Origin: RGIG8597 sp045133795
Lineage (GTDB): Bacteria > Spirochaetota > GWE2-31-10
Assembly (NCBI GenBank): GCA_045133795.1
Contig: JBGUUT010000091.1
Coordinates: 1-22,815 of the forward strand
Length of the DNA stretch: 22,815 nt
Direction: 5' to 3'
Shown here: positions 14,378 to 21,727 of the stretch, one piece after another
Position numbering within the stretch: the stretch's first letter is position 1
How the letters are laid out: every line of letters begins with the position of its first letter
The notes under the pieces: model-generated
Databases searched by the model: none
The model's input: the letters and a program-made list of their open reading frames with translations, nothing else
What the model was told of the DNA's origin: nothing
Position numbers and translations under genes: made by a program

Positions 14378-15406
14378 ATGAAAGATACTAAGAATATTAT
14401 TGAGCTTTCAGATAAAGATGTAGATAAAGCTTTTCGTATAAAGCAAATCTACGATGCGGTATTTAAAAAAGGGATTGTCGATTGGTCGGCAATCTCTACC
14501 CTTTCTAAAGATTTAAGAAATCAACTCAGTCAAAATTTTCACATCCTTGAAGTGGAAGAAGCAGCTCGTAAAGAGTCTGTTGACGGGACGGTAAAGTTTC
14601 TGTTCAGATTGAGAGACGGCAAATGCGTAGAGGCTGTTTTTTTAATTGATAAAAATAATCATGTTACATTTTGTATATCATCTCAAGTCGGTTGCCGAAT
14701 GGGATGTGTATTTTGCAAAACCGGAACGATGGGATTGATTCGAAACCTGTCGGGAGCAGAAATTTTATCAGAAGTTTTGTTCTTGTACCATTTTATGACA
14801 ACTGAAAAAGGTTTGAAAGACCAGTTATTTAATATTGTTTATATGGGAATGGGCGAGCCGCTTGATAATTTTGATAATGTAATGGAGTCAGTTTCTCTTA
14901 TTACAAATCCGGCTTTTTTCGGCTTGTCGCCATCTCGTATCACAATTTCAACTTGCGGTTTAATAGATAAGATTGAGCCGGCAATACAACGCTTTTCGGC
15001 GTTAAGATTTGCATTGTCTTTAAATCATTCAATTCAGGAAGAACGTGAAAAAATTATGCCGATTGCTCGTAAGTTTTCGTTGGACGAGATTGCAAAACAA
15101 TTAAAGGCGTTGTATGCAAAATACAAGAATCGTTTTACATTAGAATACGTTCTTATCAAAGATGTGAATATGAGCAAAAAAGAAATTGACGCATTGCAAA
15201 GATTTAATCATTCGGCATTTCACATTAATTTAATTCCGTTAAATCATTCCGATGACCAAGTTAAACGTCCGGAAGAAAAAGAAATTTCATCTTTTATGCA
15301 TGAATTGGAAAAACGTCGCTTTTGTGTGACAAGACGTTATCGCCGCGGTGCTGATATCGATGCTGCTTGCGGAGAATTGTGTTATCGAGAAAACTCTGAT
15401 GCATGA
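14378..15406 (+). CDS. rlmN: 23S rRNA A2503 / tRNA A37 C2-methyltransferase RlmN
   Basis: RlmN is a radical SAM enzyme that methylates C2 of adenosine 2503 in 23S rRNA and of A37 in some tRNAs. The protein has 342 residues. The [4Fe-4S] cluster motif is C106-x3-C110-x2-C113 (GCRMGCVFC). C99 (TFCISSQ) matches the pre-motif cysteine of E. coli RlmN, and C331 in DIDAACGEL is the catalytic cysteine that carries the methyl group. Both are needed for activity, so it should be functional. MGMGEPL and LNLIPLNH-type motifs (here INLIPLNHS) complete the family picture. It is RlmN rather than Cfr by overall resemblance. It overlaps the next gene by 8 bases. The ribosome-binding site is only a weak AGG overlapping the TPR stop. 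Confidence 0.96.
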   Translation: MKDTKNIIELSDKDVDKAFRIKQIYDAVFKKGIVDWSAISTLSKDLRNQLSQNFHILEVEEAARKESVDGTVKFLFRLRDGKCVEAVFLIDKNNHVTFCISSQVGCRMGCVFCKTGTMGLIRNLSGAEILSEVLFLYHFMTTEKGLKDQLFNIVYMGMGEPLDNFDNVMESVSLITNPAFFGLSPSRITISTCGLIDKIEPAIQRFSALRFALSLNHSIQEEREKIMPIARKFSLDEIAKQLKALYAKYKNRFTLEYVLIKDVNMSKKEIDALQRFNHSAFHINLIPLNHSDDQVKRPEEKEISSFMHELEKRRFCVTRRYRRGADIDAACGELCYRENSDA

Positions 15407-16268
15407 AGTTCAAGCTAAACAGCTTTTATCATCTTCAAACAATATGAATTTGTATCGAGGCTGTACCCATGGTTGCATTTATTGTGATTCACGCAGTACG
15501 TGTTACCAAATGAATCATGATTTTGAAGATATTGCAGTAAAAATCAACGCTCCGCAGCTTTTGGAAAAAACATTAGCCGGTAAACGAAAACGTTGCATGA
15601 TTGGAACAGGTTCAATGTGCGACCCTTATCTTCATTTAGAAAAAGATTTAAAACTTACTCGAAAATGTTTAGAAATTATCAATCGCTATAATTTCGGTGT
15701 CGGTGTATTAACAAAGTCAGATTTGATAATGCGTGATATTGACCTTTTGGAATCTATAAATTCTAAAACAAAAGCTGTTGTTCAAATGACTTTGACTACT
15801 TTCGACGATAAATTGTGTAAGAAGATAGAGCCGAATGTTTGCACAACGAGTTCCAGAATTAAAGTTTTGAAAGAAATGCAAAAAGTCGGCATTTCGACAA
15901 TGGTTTGGTTGTCTCCATTTCTGCCGTTTATAAATGATACTTATGAAAATATTAAAAACTTGTTGGATGTATGCTTGTCAGTCGGTGTGAAAGGAATAGT
16001 TTTTTTTGGTATCGGAGTAACATTGCGTGAAGGTAACAGAGAATATTTTTATCAACAATTAGATAGAAGTTTCCCCGGTTTAAAAGAGTGTTATCAAAAA
16101 AGATTCGGTAATGCTTATGAAGTTTGCAGTCCGAAAAATAAAGAATTATCAGCATTGGTAGAAGAAACTTGTCGTCGACATAATCTTTTGTATAAACCAA
16201 ATGATTGCTTTGCGTGGTTGGGACAGTTTGAAGATAAAAAGAAAAGTGTACAATTTGAATTGTTTTGA
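15399..16268 (+). CDS. SPL-family (COG1533) radical SAM protein
   Basis: A 290-residue-class protein (289 residues from ATG 15399). The radical SAM motif is LYRGCTHGCIYCDS with C22, C26 and C29. The rest follows the COG1533 pattern related to spore photoproduct lyase: RCMIGTGSMCDPYLHLEKDL, then GVLTKSDLIMRDIDLL, then KEMQKVGISTMVWLSPFLPF. These proteins are found in many non-sporulating bacteria and are often called DNA repair photolyase-like, but the substrate is unproven; spirochaetes do not sporulate. The longer frame from 15348 lies inside rlmN without a ribosome site, so I use ATG 15399, which overlaps the rlmN stop by 8 bases. The pairing of two radical SAM enzymes in one transcript is notable. 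Confidence 0.87.
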   Translation: MHEVQAKQLLSSSNNMNLYRGCTHGCIYCDSRSTCYQMNHDFEDIAVKINAPQLLEKTLAGKRKRCMIGTGSMCDPYLHLEKDLKLTRKCLEIINRYNFGVGVLTKSDLIMRDIDLLESINSKTKAVVQMTLTTFDDKLCKKIEPNVCTTSSRIKVLKEMQKVGISTMVWLSPFLPFINDTYENIKNLLDVCLSVGVKGIVFFGIGVTLREGNREYFYQQLDRSFPGLKECYQKRFGNAYEVCSPKNKELSALVEETCRRHNLLYKPNDCFAWLGQFEDKKKSVQFELF

Positions 16269-16307
16269 ATACAAAAGAAAATTGCAGGATAAAATAAGGA
16301 GTTTAAA

Positions 16308-17237
16308 ATGAAAATAAAAACCTCTATTACACAGTTGATAGGAAAGACACCGCTTTTGGAGCTTAAACGTTATAATGAAAAACATAATTTAAAGGCAAAG
16401 ATTGTAGCCAAATTGGAATATTTAAATCCGGCCGGTTCAGTAAAAGACCGTGTTGCATTGGCAATGGTAGAAGATGCAGAGGCTAAAGGAGTATTAAAAC
16501 CGGGAGCAACAATTTTTGAACCGACCAGCGGAAACACAGGAATCGGCTTGGCACTTGTTGCGGCGGCTAGAGGATATAAACTTGTATTGACAATGCCTGA
16601 AACAATGAGCGTGGAACGACGAAAACTCGTGAAGGCTTACGGTGCAGAAGTAGTGCTGACTGACGGAGATAAGGGAATGGCGGGAGCAATAGAAAAAGCA
16701 GAAGAGCTTCATAAGCAAACTCCCGGAAGCATTATTGCCGGACAGTTTGTCAATCCTGCAAATCCTATATGCCATAAAAATTCTACCGGTCCGGAAATTT
16801 GGGAAGATACGGACGGAAATGTAGATATATTTGTTGCTGGTGTGGGAACAGGCGGAACTATAACCGGAATAGGTGAATTCTTAAAAGAACAAAATCCGGC
16901 AGTAAAAGTTTATGCGGTAGAACCGGCAGGAAGTCCGATTTTGTCAAAAGGTAGCAGCGGAACGCACGGAATTCAAGGAATCGGAGCCGGTTTTGTTCCG
17001 GAAACACTTAATACTGAGGTTTATGACGAAGTAATTGCAGTAAAAGATGAAGATGCGATTGAAACAGGAAAAGAACTTGCTGTTACAGAGGCATTTTTGA
17101 CAGGGATTTCGTCCGGAGCAGCTTTGTGGGCGGCAACGGAATTGGCGAAGAAATCAGAAAACGAAGGGAAAATAATTGTGGTATTATTACCTGATTCCGG
17201 AGACAGATATTTGTCTACTGCGTTGTATTCTGAGTAA
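16308..17237 (+). CDS. cysK: Cysteine synthase (O-acetylserine sulfhydrylase)
   Basis: CysK joins O-acetylserine and sulfide to give cysteine with pyridoxal phosphate. All 309 residues fit fold-type II. The Schiff-base lysine is K46 in NPAGSVKDR, the substrate loop is TSGNTG, the phosphate-binding glycine loop is GVGTGGTITG and the C-terminal PDSGDRYLS is conserved. It looks like CysK rather than cystathionine beta-synthase or threonine-type enzymes. A clear AAGGAG (16296-16301) precedes the ATG at 16308. No cysE is close by, so O-acetylserine must come from elsewhere. It is followed by a racemase and the tRNA genes ttcA-like and tcdA-like, which depend on sulfur or Fe-S chemistry. Confidence 0.95.
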   Translation: MKIKTSITQLIGKTPLLELKRYNEKHNLKAKIVAKLEYLNPAGSVKDRVALAMVEDAEAKGVLKPGATIFEPTSGNTGIGLALVAAARGYKLVLTMPETMSVERRKLVKAYGAEVVLTDGDKGMAGAIEKAEELHKQTPGSIIAGQFVNPANPICHKNSTGPEIWEDTDGNVDIFVAGVGTGGTITGIGEFLKEQNPAVKVYAVEPAGSPILSKGSSGTHGIQGIGAGFVPETLNTEVYDEVIAVKDEDAIETGKELAVTEAFLTGISSGAALWAATELAKKSENEGKIIVVLLPDSGDRYLSTALYSE

Positions 17238-17269
17238 TTTTAATAAGTCAGTAAAATAGGAGGAACTGT

Positions 17270-17977
17270 ATGCTGAGAAGAAAAGTCGGTATTGTAGGCG
17301 GATTAGGGTATATGTCTACACTTGAATATTATCGCGGCATTATGAAAGAGAGTCAGACTTATACGAATTCGGGAGAGTATCCGGAACTGGTCATTGCAAG
17401 TTTGAACATAGCTGATGTGATGAGAATGCTTGAAAAAGGATTTTATGAACAAGTGACATGGTATCTTTATCGGGCTATTCAGGATTTGAGAAAAGCAAGG
17501 GCTGATTTTGCGGTGATAGCTTCAAACACTCCGCATATAGTTTTTAATCAATTATCAGAAATCTCTCCGTTACCTTTAATCAGTATTATGGATGTTACGT
17601 CACAGGCAATTTCACGTTGCGGTTATAGTAATGTATTGTTGACCGGAACGGCGTTTACTATGAAGAATCGTTTTTATAAAGACAATTTGGAATCTCACGG
17701 AATAAAATGTACTGTTCCGAATGCAGAGGATATTGAAACAATTCATAATATTATTTTTCCGGATTTGGAAAACGGTATTGTAAAGCCGGAAAAGAAGTGT
17801 GAATTTATTACGTTGTGTGAAAAATATGTGCCTAAAGGCATACAGGCGATAATTTTAGGATGTACGGAATTACCGCTGTTAATTAACGATGGAGATATGC
17901 AAGTGCCGATTATAGACACAATGAAACTTCATATCAGTGCAATAGTTGATGAAATTTATGGGATTGGCGGAAAATAA
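17270..17977 (+). CDS. Aspartate/glutamate racemase family protein with a single catalytic cysteine
   Basis: A 235-residue protein of the Asp/Glu racemase superfamily: KVGIVGGLGYMSTLEYYRGI at the N-terminus, ASNTPH in the middle and ILGCTELPLL near the end. In two-base racemases each motif has a cysteine. Here the first position is serine S85 and the second is C198. A similar Thr/Cys pair is known in E. coli YgeA (EcL-DER), which acts on L-Asp/L-Glu, so this may be a one-directional or differently specific enzyme. Strong AGGAGG precedes the ATG. Its TAA overlaps the ATG of the TtcA-like gene by one base (TAATG). Role may be D-amino acid supply, for wall or other use. The substrate is inferred from family only. 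Confidence 0.85.
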   Translation: MLRRKVGIVGGLGYMSTLEYYRGIMKESQTYTNSGEYPELVIASLNIADVMRMLEKGFYEQVTWYLYRAIQDLRKARADFAVIASNTPHIVFNQLSEISPLPLISIMDVTSQAISRCGYSNVLLTGTAFTMKNRFYKDNLESHGIKCTVPNAEDIETIHNIIFPDLENGIVKPEKKCEFITLCEKYVPKGIQAIILGCTELPLLINDGDMQVPIIDTMKLHISAIVDEIYGIGGK

Positions 17978-18849
17978 TGGAAGAGAAAATACAAGAGATA
18001 AAAAGTTGTGAAGATATTGAAAAAAGTATTCGTAAAAAGTTTCATAAAACAATATGGAGTAGATTTGTAAAGGCAATCAAAGAATATCAACTTATCCAAG
18101 AGGGAGACAGAATTGCGGTTTGTATTTCCGGCGGAAAAGATTCCATGTTGATGGCGAAGTTGTTTCAGGAATTACAACGCCACAGAGGAAGCCCGTTTGA
18201 GGTGAAGTTCCTTGTAATGGATCCGGGATATAAGACTGAAAATAGACAATTGATAGAAAGTAATGCAGCACAGATGAATATTCCGTTGGATATTTTTGAA
18301 ACGAATATTTTTAATGCTGTTGTTAATATTGAAAAGTCACCGTGCTATTTATGTGCCAGAATGAGACGCGGACATTTGTATAAGAATGCTCAAGATTTAG
18401 GCTGTAATAAGATTGCTTTGGGACATCATTTTGATGATGTGATTGAGACAATTTTGATGGGAATGCTTTACGGCGGACAGGTTCAGACAATGATGCCGAA
18501 ATTACACAGTACAAATTTTCCCGGAATGCAATTAATTCGTCCGCTGTATTTGATTAGAGAAGCAGATATTTTACATTGGCGTGATTATAATAATCTTCGT
18601 TTTTTGCAATGTGCATGTCGTTTTACCGAAAAAGCTGCAAGTGAAGATTTGTCGACAACATCAAAACGTTTGGAAATAAAACGCCTTATTCAACAATTGC
18701 GAGCAACAAATCCGTACATTGAAAGTAATATTTTCCGCAGTGTAGAAAATGTGACACTTGATACTGTTATTGCATATAAGAAAAAAGGCGTAACTCATCA
18801 TTTCTTGGATACTTATGATGACTGTAACGGCTCGGAGGATGAATTGTGA
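17977..18849 (+). CDS. TtcA-like tRNA 2-thiocytidine synthetase (PP-loop ATPase)
   Basis: A 290-residue PP-loop enzyme. The ATP pyrophosphatase motif is SGGKDS (51-56). SPCYLCARMRRGHLY provides C123 and C126, and C212/C214 (CACRF) may supply the third cysteine; in E. coli TtcA three cysteines hold a [4Fe-4S] cluster used to pass sulfur to C32 of tRNA. GHHFDDVIET and the PLYLIREADI segment also match. The enzyme therefore probably thiolates tRNA; the exact base is inferred. It overlaps the racemase (ATG inside TAA) and the following TcdA-like gene (GTGA), so three genes are translationally linked. A GGCGGA sequence lies just before the ATG. Confidence 0.88.
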   Translation: MEEKIQEIKSCEDIEKSIRKKFHKTIWSRFVKAIKEYQLIQEGDRIAVCISGGKDSMLMAKLFQELQRHRGSPFEVKFLVMDPGYKTENRQLIESNAAQMNIPLDIFETNIFNAVVNIEKSPCYLCARMRRGHLYKNAQDLGCNKIALGHHFDDVIETILMGMLYGGQVQTMMPKLHSTNFPGMQLIRPLYLIREADILHWRDYNNLRFLQCACRFTEKAASEDLSTTSKRLEIKRLIQQLRATNPYIESNIFRSVENVTLDTVIAYKKKGVTHHFLDTYDDCNGSEDEL

Positions 18850-19532
18850 ATCCTTGGGAAAGAACAGTAGAGCTTATAGGCGAAGAGTCATTGGAAAAGT
18901 TGAAAAATGCAAAAGTGGCAATATTCGGAATCGGCGGTGTAGGTGGTTTTACGGTTGAGGCTTTGGCTCGTTGCGGTATAGGAAAGATAGATTTGATAGA
19001 CCATGATACCGTATCTGTCAGTAATATAAACAGGCAAATCATCGCAACACATGAGACTGTAGGACAATTAAAAGTCGATGTAATGAAAAAGAGGATTTTG
19101 AGTATAAACCCGACGGCAGAAGTCGGAGCTTTTGCGAGTTTTTATCTTCCCGATGAAACAGACGGATTGATTATTGATTTTTCACAATATGATTATGTGA
19201 TTGATGCAATTGATACCGTAACGGCTAAAATCGGAATTATAACGAAATGCAAAGAAGTCGCAACGCCGGTTATAAGCAGTATGGGTACAGGAAATAAACT
19301 TAATCCTACAATGTTTGAAATTACGGACATTTACAAAACAAAAGTTTGTCCATTGGCAAGAGTAATGCGTAAAGAACTGAAAAAACGCAGAGTGGAATCT
19401 TTGAAAGTCGTATATTCCCCGGAAGAGGTTGTAACGACAGCCAGAACTCCGGCAAGTATATCGTTTGTACCGTCGGTTGCGGGATTATTGATTGCAAGTG
19501 AAGTCGTCCGTGATGTTTTAAAAACAAACTAG
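18846..19532 (+). CDS. tcdA: ThiF/E1-like enzyme, TcdA (YgdL) family, tRNA t6A dehydratase
   Basis: TcdA uses ATP to cyclise N6-threonylcarbamoyladenosine (t6A) at position 37 of ANN-reading tRNAs to ct6A. The 228-residue protein has the E1-like Rossmann motif FGIGGVGGF, the adenylation residues around SNINRQI, and the family-specific DIYKTKVCPLARVMRKELKK block that separates TcdA from ThiF and MoeB. SISFVPSVAGLL closes the domain. GTG 18846 overlaps the upstream stop by four bases and has GGAGG (18834-18838) 7 bases ahead. It ends the long rightward run, just before a strong bidirectional terminator. E. coli TcdA works with CsdA/CsdE; those are not here. Family is clear; partners are not. 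Confidence 0.93.
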   Translation: MNPWERTVELIGEESLEKLKNAKVAIFGIGGVGGFTVEALARCGIGKIDLIDHDTVSVSNINRQIIATHETVGQLKVDVMKKRILSINPTAEVGAFASFYLPDETDGLIIDFSQYDYVIDAIDTVTAKIGIITKCKEVATPVISSMGTGNKLNPTMFEITDIYKTKVCPLARVMRKELKKRRVESLKVVYSPEEVVTTARTPASISFVPSVAGLLIASEVVRDVLKTN

Positions 19533-19539
19533 CAGAATA

Positions 19540-19570
19540 AAAAAGTGCGAAGAAAGCTCTCCGCACTTTT
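19540..19570. terminator. Bidirectional terminator between tcdA and the LRR gene
   Basis: AAAAGTGCG (19541-19549) pairs with CGCACTTTT (19562-19570); inner AGA/TCT pairs (19551-19553 with 19558-19560) extend the stem past one mismatch to an AAGC loop. It ends in T-runs on both strands (TTTT after the rightward stem and TTTTTTATT on the other strand), so it serves both the tcdA run and the leftward LRR gene. Confidence 0.88.
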
Positions 19571-19581
19571 AGGTTAAGAAA

Positions 19582-21663
19582 CTACCCACCGGTGTAATTA
19601 TAATTTATAGTCGCATTAGTTAAGTTGTTATTACTAAGCTCAATACATATTTGCTCCCATTGTTCTTGTGCCCCCTTATAATTTACTGTTGTTAAGCTAC
19701 AGCAACCACAGAACGCAGAGTCTCCGATAGAAGTTACGCTGTCAGGAATCATCACACTTGTTAAGTTACTGCAATCATAGAACGCATAACCACCGATAGA
19801 AATCACGCTGTCAGGGATTGTCACGCTTGTTAAGCTACAGCAATCATAGAACGCAGAGTCTCCGATAGAAGTTACGCTGTCAGGGATTGTCACGCTTGTT
19901 AAGCTACAGCAATCACAGAACGCATTTTTACCGATAGAAGTCACGCTGTCAGGAATCGTTATACTTGTTAAGCTACTGCAACTTTCGAATGCACAGGTAC
20001 CGATAGAAGTCACGCTGTCCGGAATTGTCACGCTTGTTAAGCTACAGCAATCATATAACGCAGAGTCTCCGATAGAAGTTACGCTGTCAGGAATTGTTAC
20101 ACTTGTTAAGCTACGGCAACCTCCGAACGCATAACCACCGATAGAAGTTACGCTGTCAGGAATTGTTACGCTTGTTAAGCTACAGCAACCTCCGAACGCA
20201 TAACTACCGATAGAAGTTACGCTGTCAGGAATTGTAATATTGCCTTCAGCTGCCGGATAAGCAATTAATTTTGTTTTATCTTTATTAAAAAGAATTTTTC
20301 CATCATCTGATACTGAAAAAAAATCGTTATTCGGACCGAGAACAAAGTTTGTTAGGTTACAACAAGCAGTGAATACTTCAGGCGTAATTATTTTTGTTTT
20401 ACCGTTAATTTCAAATAAAGTGATAGATTTATCCTTTATTTTTATAAGAGCTAAATAAGGATTATCCCTGTTACCTAAATAAAGTCCGTTTTTGTATTCA
20501 TTGTACGTTAAGCTACTGCAATTACGGAACGCAGAGCTACCGATAGAAGTTACGCTGTCAGGAATTGTAATATCACCGGAAGCCGATGGATATGCAATTA
20601 ACACAGTTTTATCTTTATTGAAAAGGATTTTACCGTCATCTGATGTAGAATAGTTTTGATTATTTGTCCCGATATGAAAACTTGTTAAACTTCTGCAATA
20701 ATAGAACGCATCGTCACCGATAGAAGTCACGCTGTCAGGAATTGTCACGCTTGTTAAGCTACTGCAATTACGGAACGCATAACTACCGATAGAAGTCACG
20801 CTGCCAGGAATTGTCACGCTTGTTAAGCTACGGCAACCTCTGAACGCCTCGTCACCGATAGAAGTTACGCTGTCGGGAATTGTCACGCTTGTTAAACTAC
20901 TGCATTCACCGAATACATCGTTACCGATAGAAGTTACGCTGTTAGGAATCATCACACTTTTTAAGCTACAGCATTTACGGAACGCATAGCTACCGATAGA
21001 AGTCGCACTGTCGGGAATTGTCACGCTTGTTAAACTACTGCAACCTTCGAATGCACCGTTACCGATAGAAGTTACGCTGTTGCCGATTGTTACGCTTGTT
21101 AAGCTATAGCAACCATAGAACGCCCAATCACCGATAGAAGTCACGCTGGCAGGGATAGTTATACTTGTTAAGCTACTGCAATAATAGAACGCATAGTTAC
21201 CGATAGAAGTCACGCTGTCGGGAATCGTTACACTTGTTAAGCTTCTGCAACGACCGAACGCACTGGTACCGATAGAAGTCACACTATCGGGAATTATAAT
21301 ATCACCGTAAGCCGACGGATATGCAATTAACACAGTTTTATCTTTATTAAAAAGAATCCTTCCGTCCTCTGATGAAGAATAATTTTTATTATTTGGACTG
21401 ACCGCAAAATTAGTTAAGTTTTTATGATGTAAAAATGCTTTAACGTCAATAAAATCCACATTATGGGAAATAGCTATACCTGTTATATCTCTGGGAATGT
21501 TCAACAATTTTTTATCATCTATTAACATGTATTTCTTTTCATTATTTTTTGAATGAATATAATTATTATAAATATAGTTATTATAGATATAATTTTTCCA
21601 AATTATAGTTAAAATTCTACTTAAAAGTTTATTTAAAAGCTTTTTAAAGAACCTTTTAATCAT
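19582..21663 (-). CDS. BspA/LrrA-type leucine-rich repeat protein (LRR_5)
   Basis: A 693-residue protein. Eighteen TpLRR units of 23 residues carry the consensus TIPDSVTSIG-x2-AF-x2-C-SLTSV: units 1-9 (residues 123-329), unit 10 (366-388) and units 11-18 (477-660). Three longer spacers of about 35 residues with DDGKILFNKDK-type cores divide the blocks, and a fourth, YKNGLYLGNRDNPYLALIK, lies after unit 10. The end, KGAQEQWEQICI...ATINYN, is the usual C-terminal cap. BspA/LrrA proteins of Treponema and Bacteroides bind host or partner proteins at the surface. No clear Sec signal peptide is visible; residues 1-22 are basic and amphipathic. A GAGGAA site precedes ATG 21663. It lies 64 bases after the NYN gene, so they may share a transcript. 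Confidence 0.93.
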   Translation of the reverse strand: MIKRFFKKLLNKLLSRILTIIWKNYIYNNYIYNNYIHSKNNEKKYMLIDDKKLLNIPRDITGIAISHNVDFIDVKAFLHHKNLTNFAVSPNNKNYSSSEDGRILFNKDKTVLIAYPSAYGDIIIPDSVTSIGTSAFGRCRSLTSVTIPDSVTSIGNYAFYYCSSLTSITIPASVTSIGDWAFYGCYSLTSVTIGNSVTSIGNGAFEGCSSLTSVTIPDSATSIGSYAFRKCCSLKSVMIPNSVTSIGNDVFGECSSLTSVTIPDSVTSIGDEAFRGCRSLTSVTIPGSVTSIGSYAFRNCSSLTSVTIPDSVTSIGDDAFYYCRSLTSFHIGTNNQNYSTSDDGKILFNKDKTVLIAYPSASGDITIPDSVTSIGSSAFRNCSSLTYNEYKNGLYLGNRDNPYLALIKIKDKSITLFEINGKTKIITPEVFTACCNLTNFVLGPNNDFFSVSDDGKILFNKDKTKLIAYPAAEGNITIPDSVTSIGSYAFGGCCSLTSVTIPDSVTSIGGYAFGGCRSLTSVTIPDSVTSIGDSALYDCCSLTSVTIPDSVTSIGTCAFESCSSLTSITIPDSVTSIGKNAFCDCCSLTSVTIPDSVTSIGDSAFYDCCSLTSVTIPDSVISIGGYAFYDCSNLTSVMIPDSVTSIGDSAFCGCCSLTTVNYKGAQEQWEQICIELSNNNLTNATINYNYTGG
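19684..20235 (-). repeat. Tandem 69-bp repeats, C-terminal LRR block (8 units)
   Basis: Eight back-to-back 69-bp units encode LRR units 11-18. The DNA itself is strongly conserved, not only the protein: the core that reads GATAGAAGTTACGCTGTCAG on the forward strand recurs with few changes. Units 13 and 16 (SIGDSALYDCC and SIGDSAFYDCC) are almost identical. Such arrays can gain or lose units by slippage or recombination without breaking the frame. Confidence 0.9.
20677..21297 (-). repeat. Tandem 69-bp repeats, N-terminal LRR block (9 units)
   Basis: Nine 69-bp units encode LRR units 1-9. This block varies more than the C-terminal one: units include TIPASVTSIG, TIGNSVTSIG, TIPDSATSIG, MIPNSVTSIG and TIPGSVTSIG. 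It is probably older or less often homogenised. Confidence 0.9.
21550..21594 (-). repeat. 15-bp coding repeat (NYIYN) near the LRR protein N-terminus
   Basis: Three consecutive 15-bp units encode NYIYN, NYIYN and NYIHS (residues 24-38). The DNA is almost all A and T. It lies just after the amphipathic N-terminal segment and before the first LRR-like region. Confidence 0.7.
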
Positions 21664-21727
21664 AATTATTTATTCCTCTTTGTATTATTTGTTTTTTTAC
21701 AATCTTCCCTTATAAATATCAGATTTT

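Noticed and set aside
15348..15398. Extended N-terminus of the SPL-like radical SAM protein
   Set aside because: The 17 extra codons lie inside rlmN in another frame and lack a ribosome site; ATG 15399 gives a normal family start.
19582..21663. 69-bp repeats as a CRISPR array or other non-coding repeat
   Set aside because: The repeats are uninterrupted, in frame and encode LRR units; there are no unique spacers of constant length between identical repeats.
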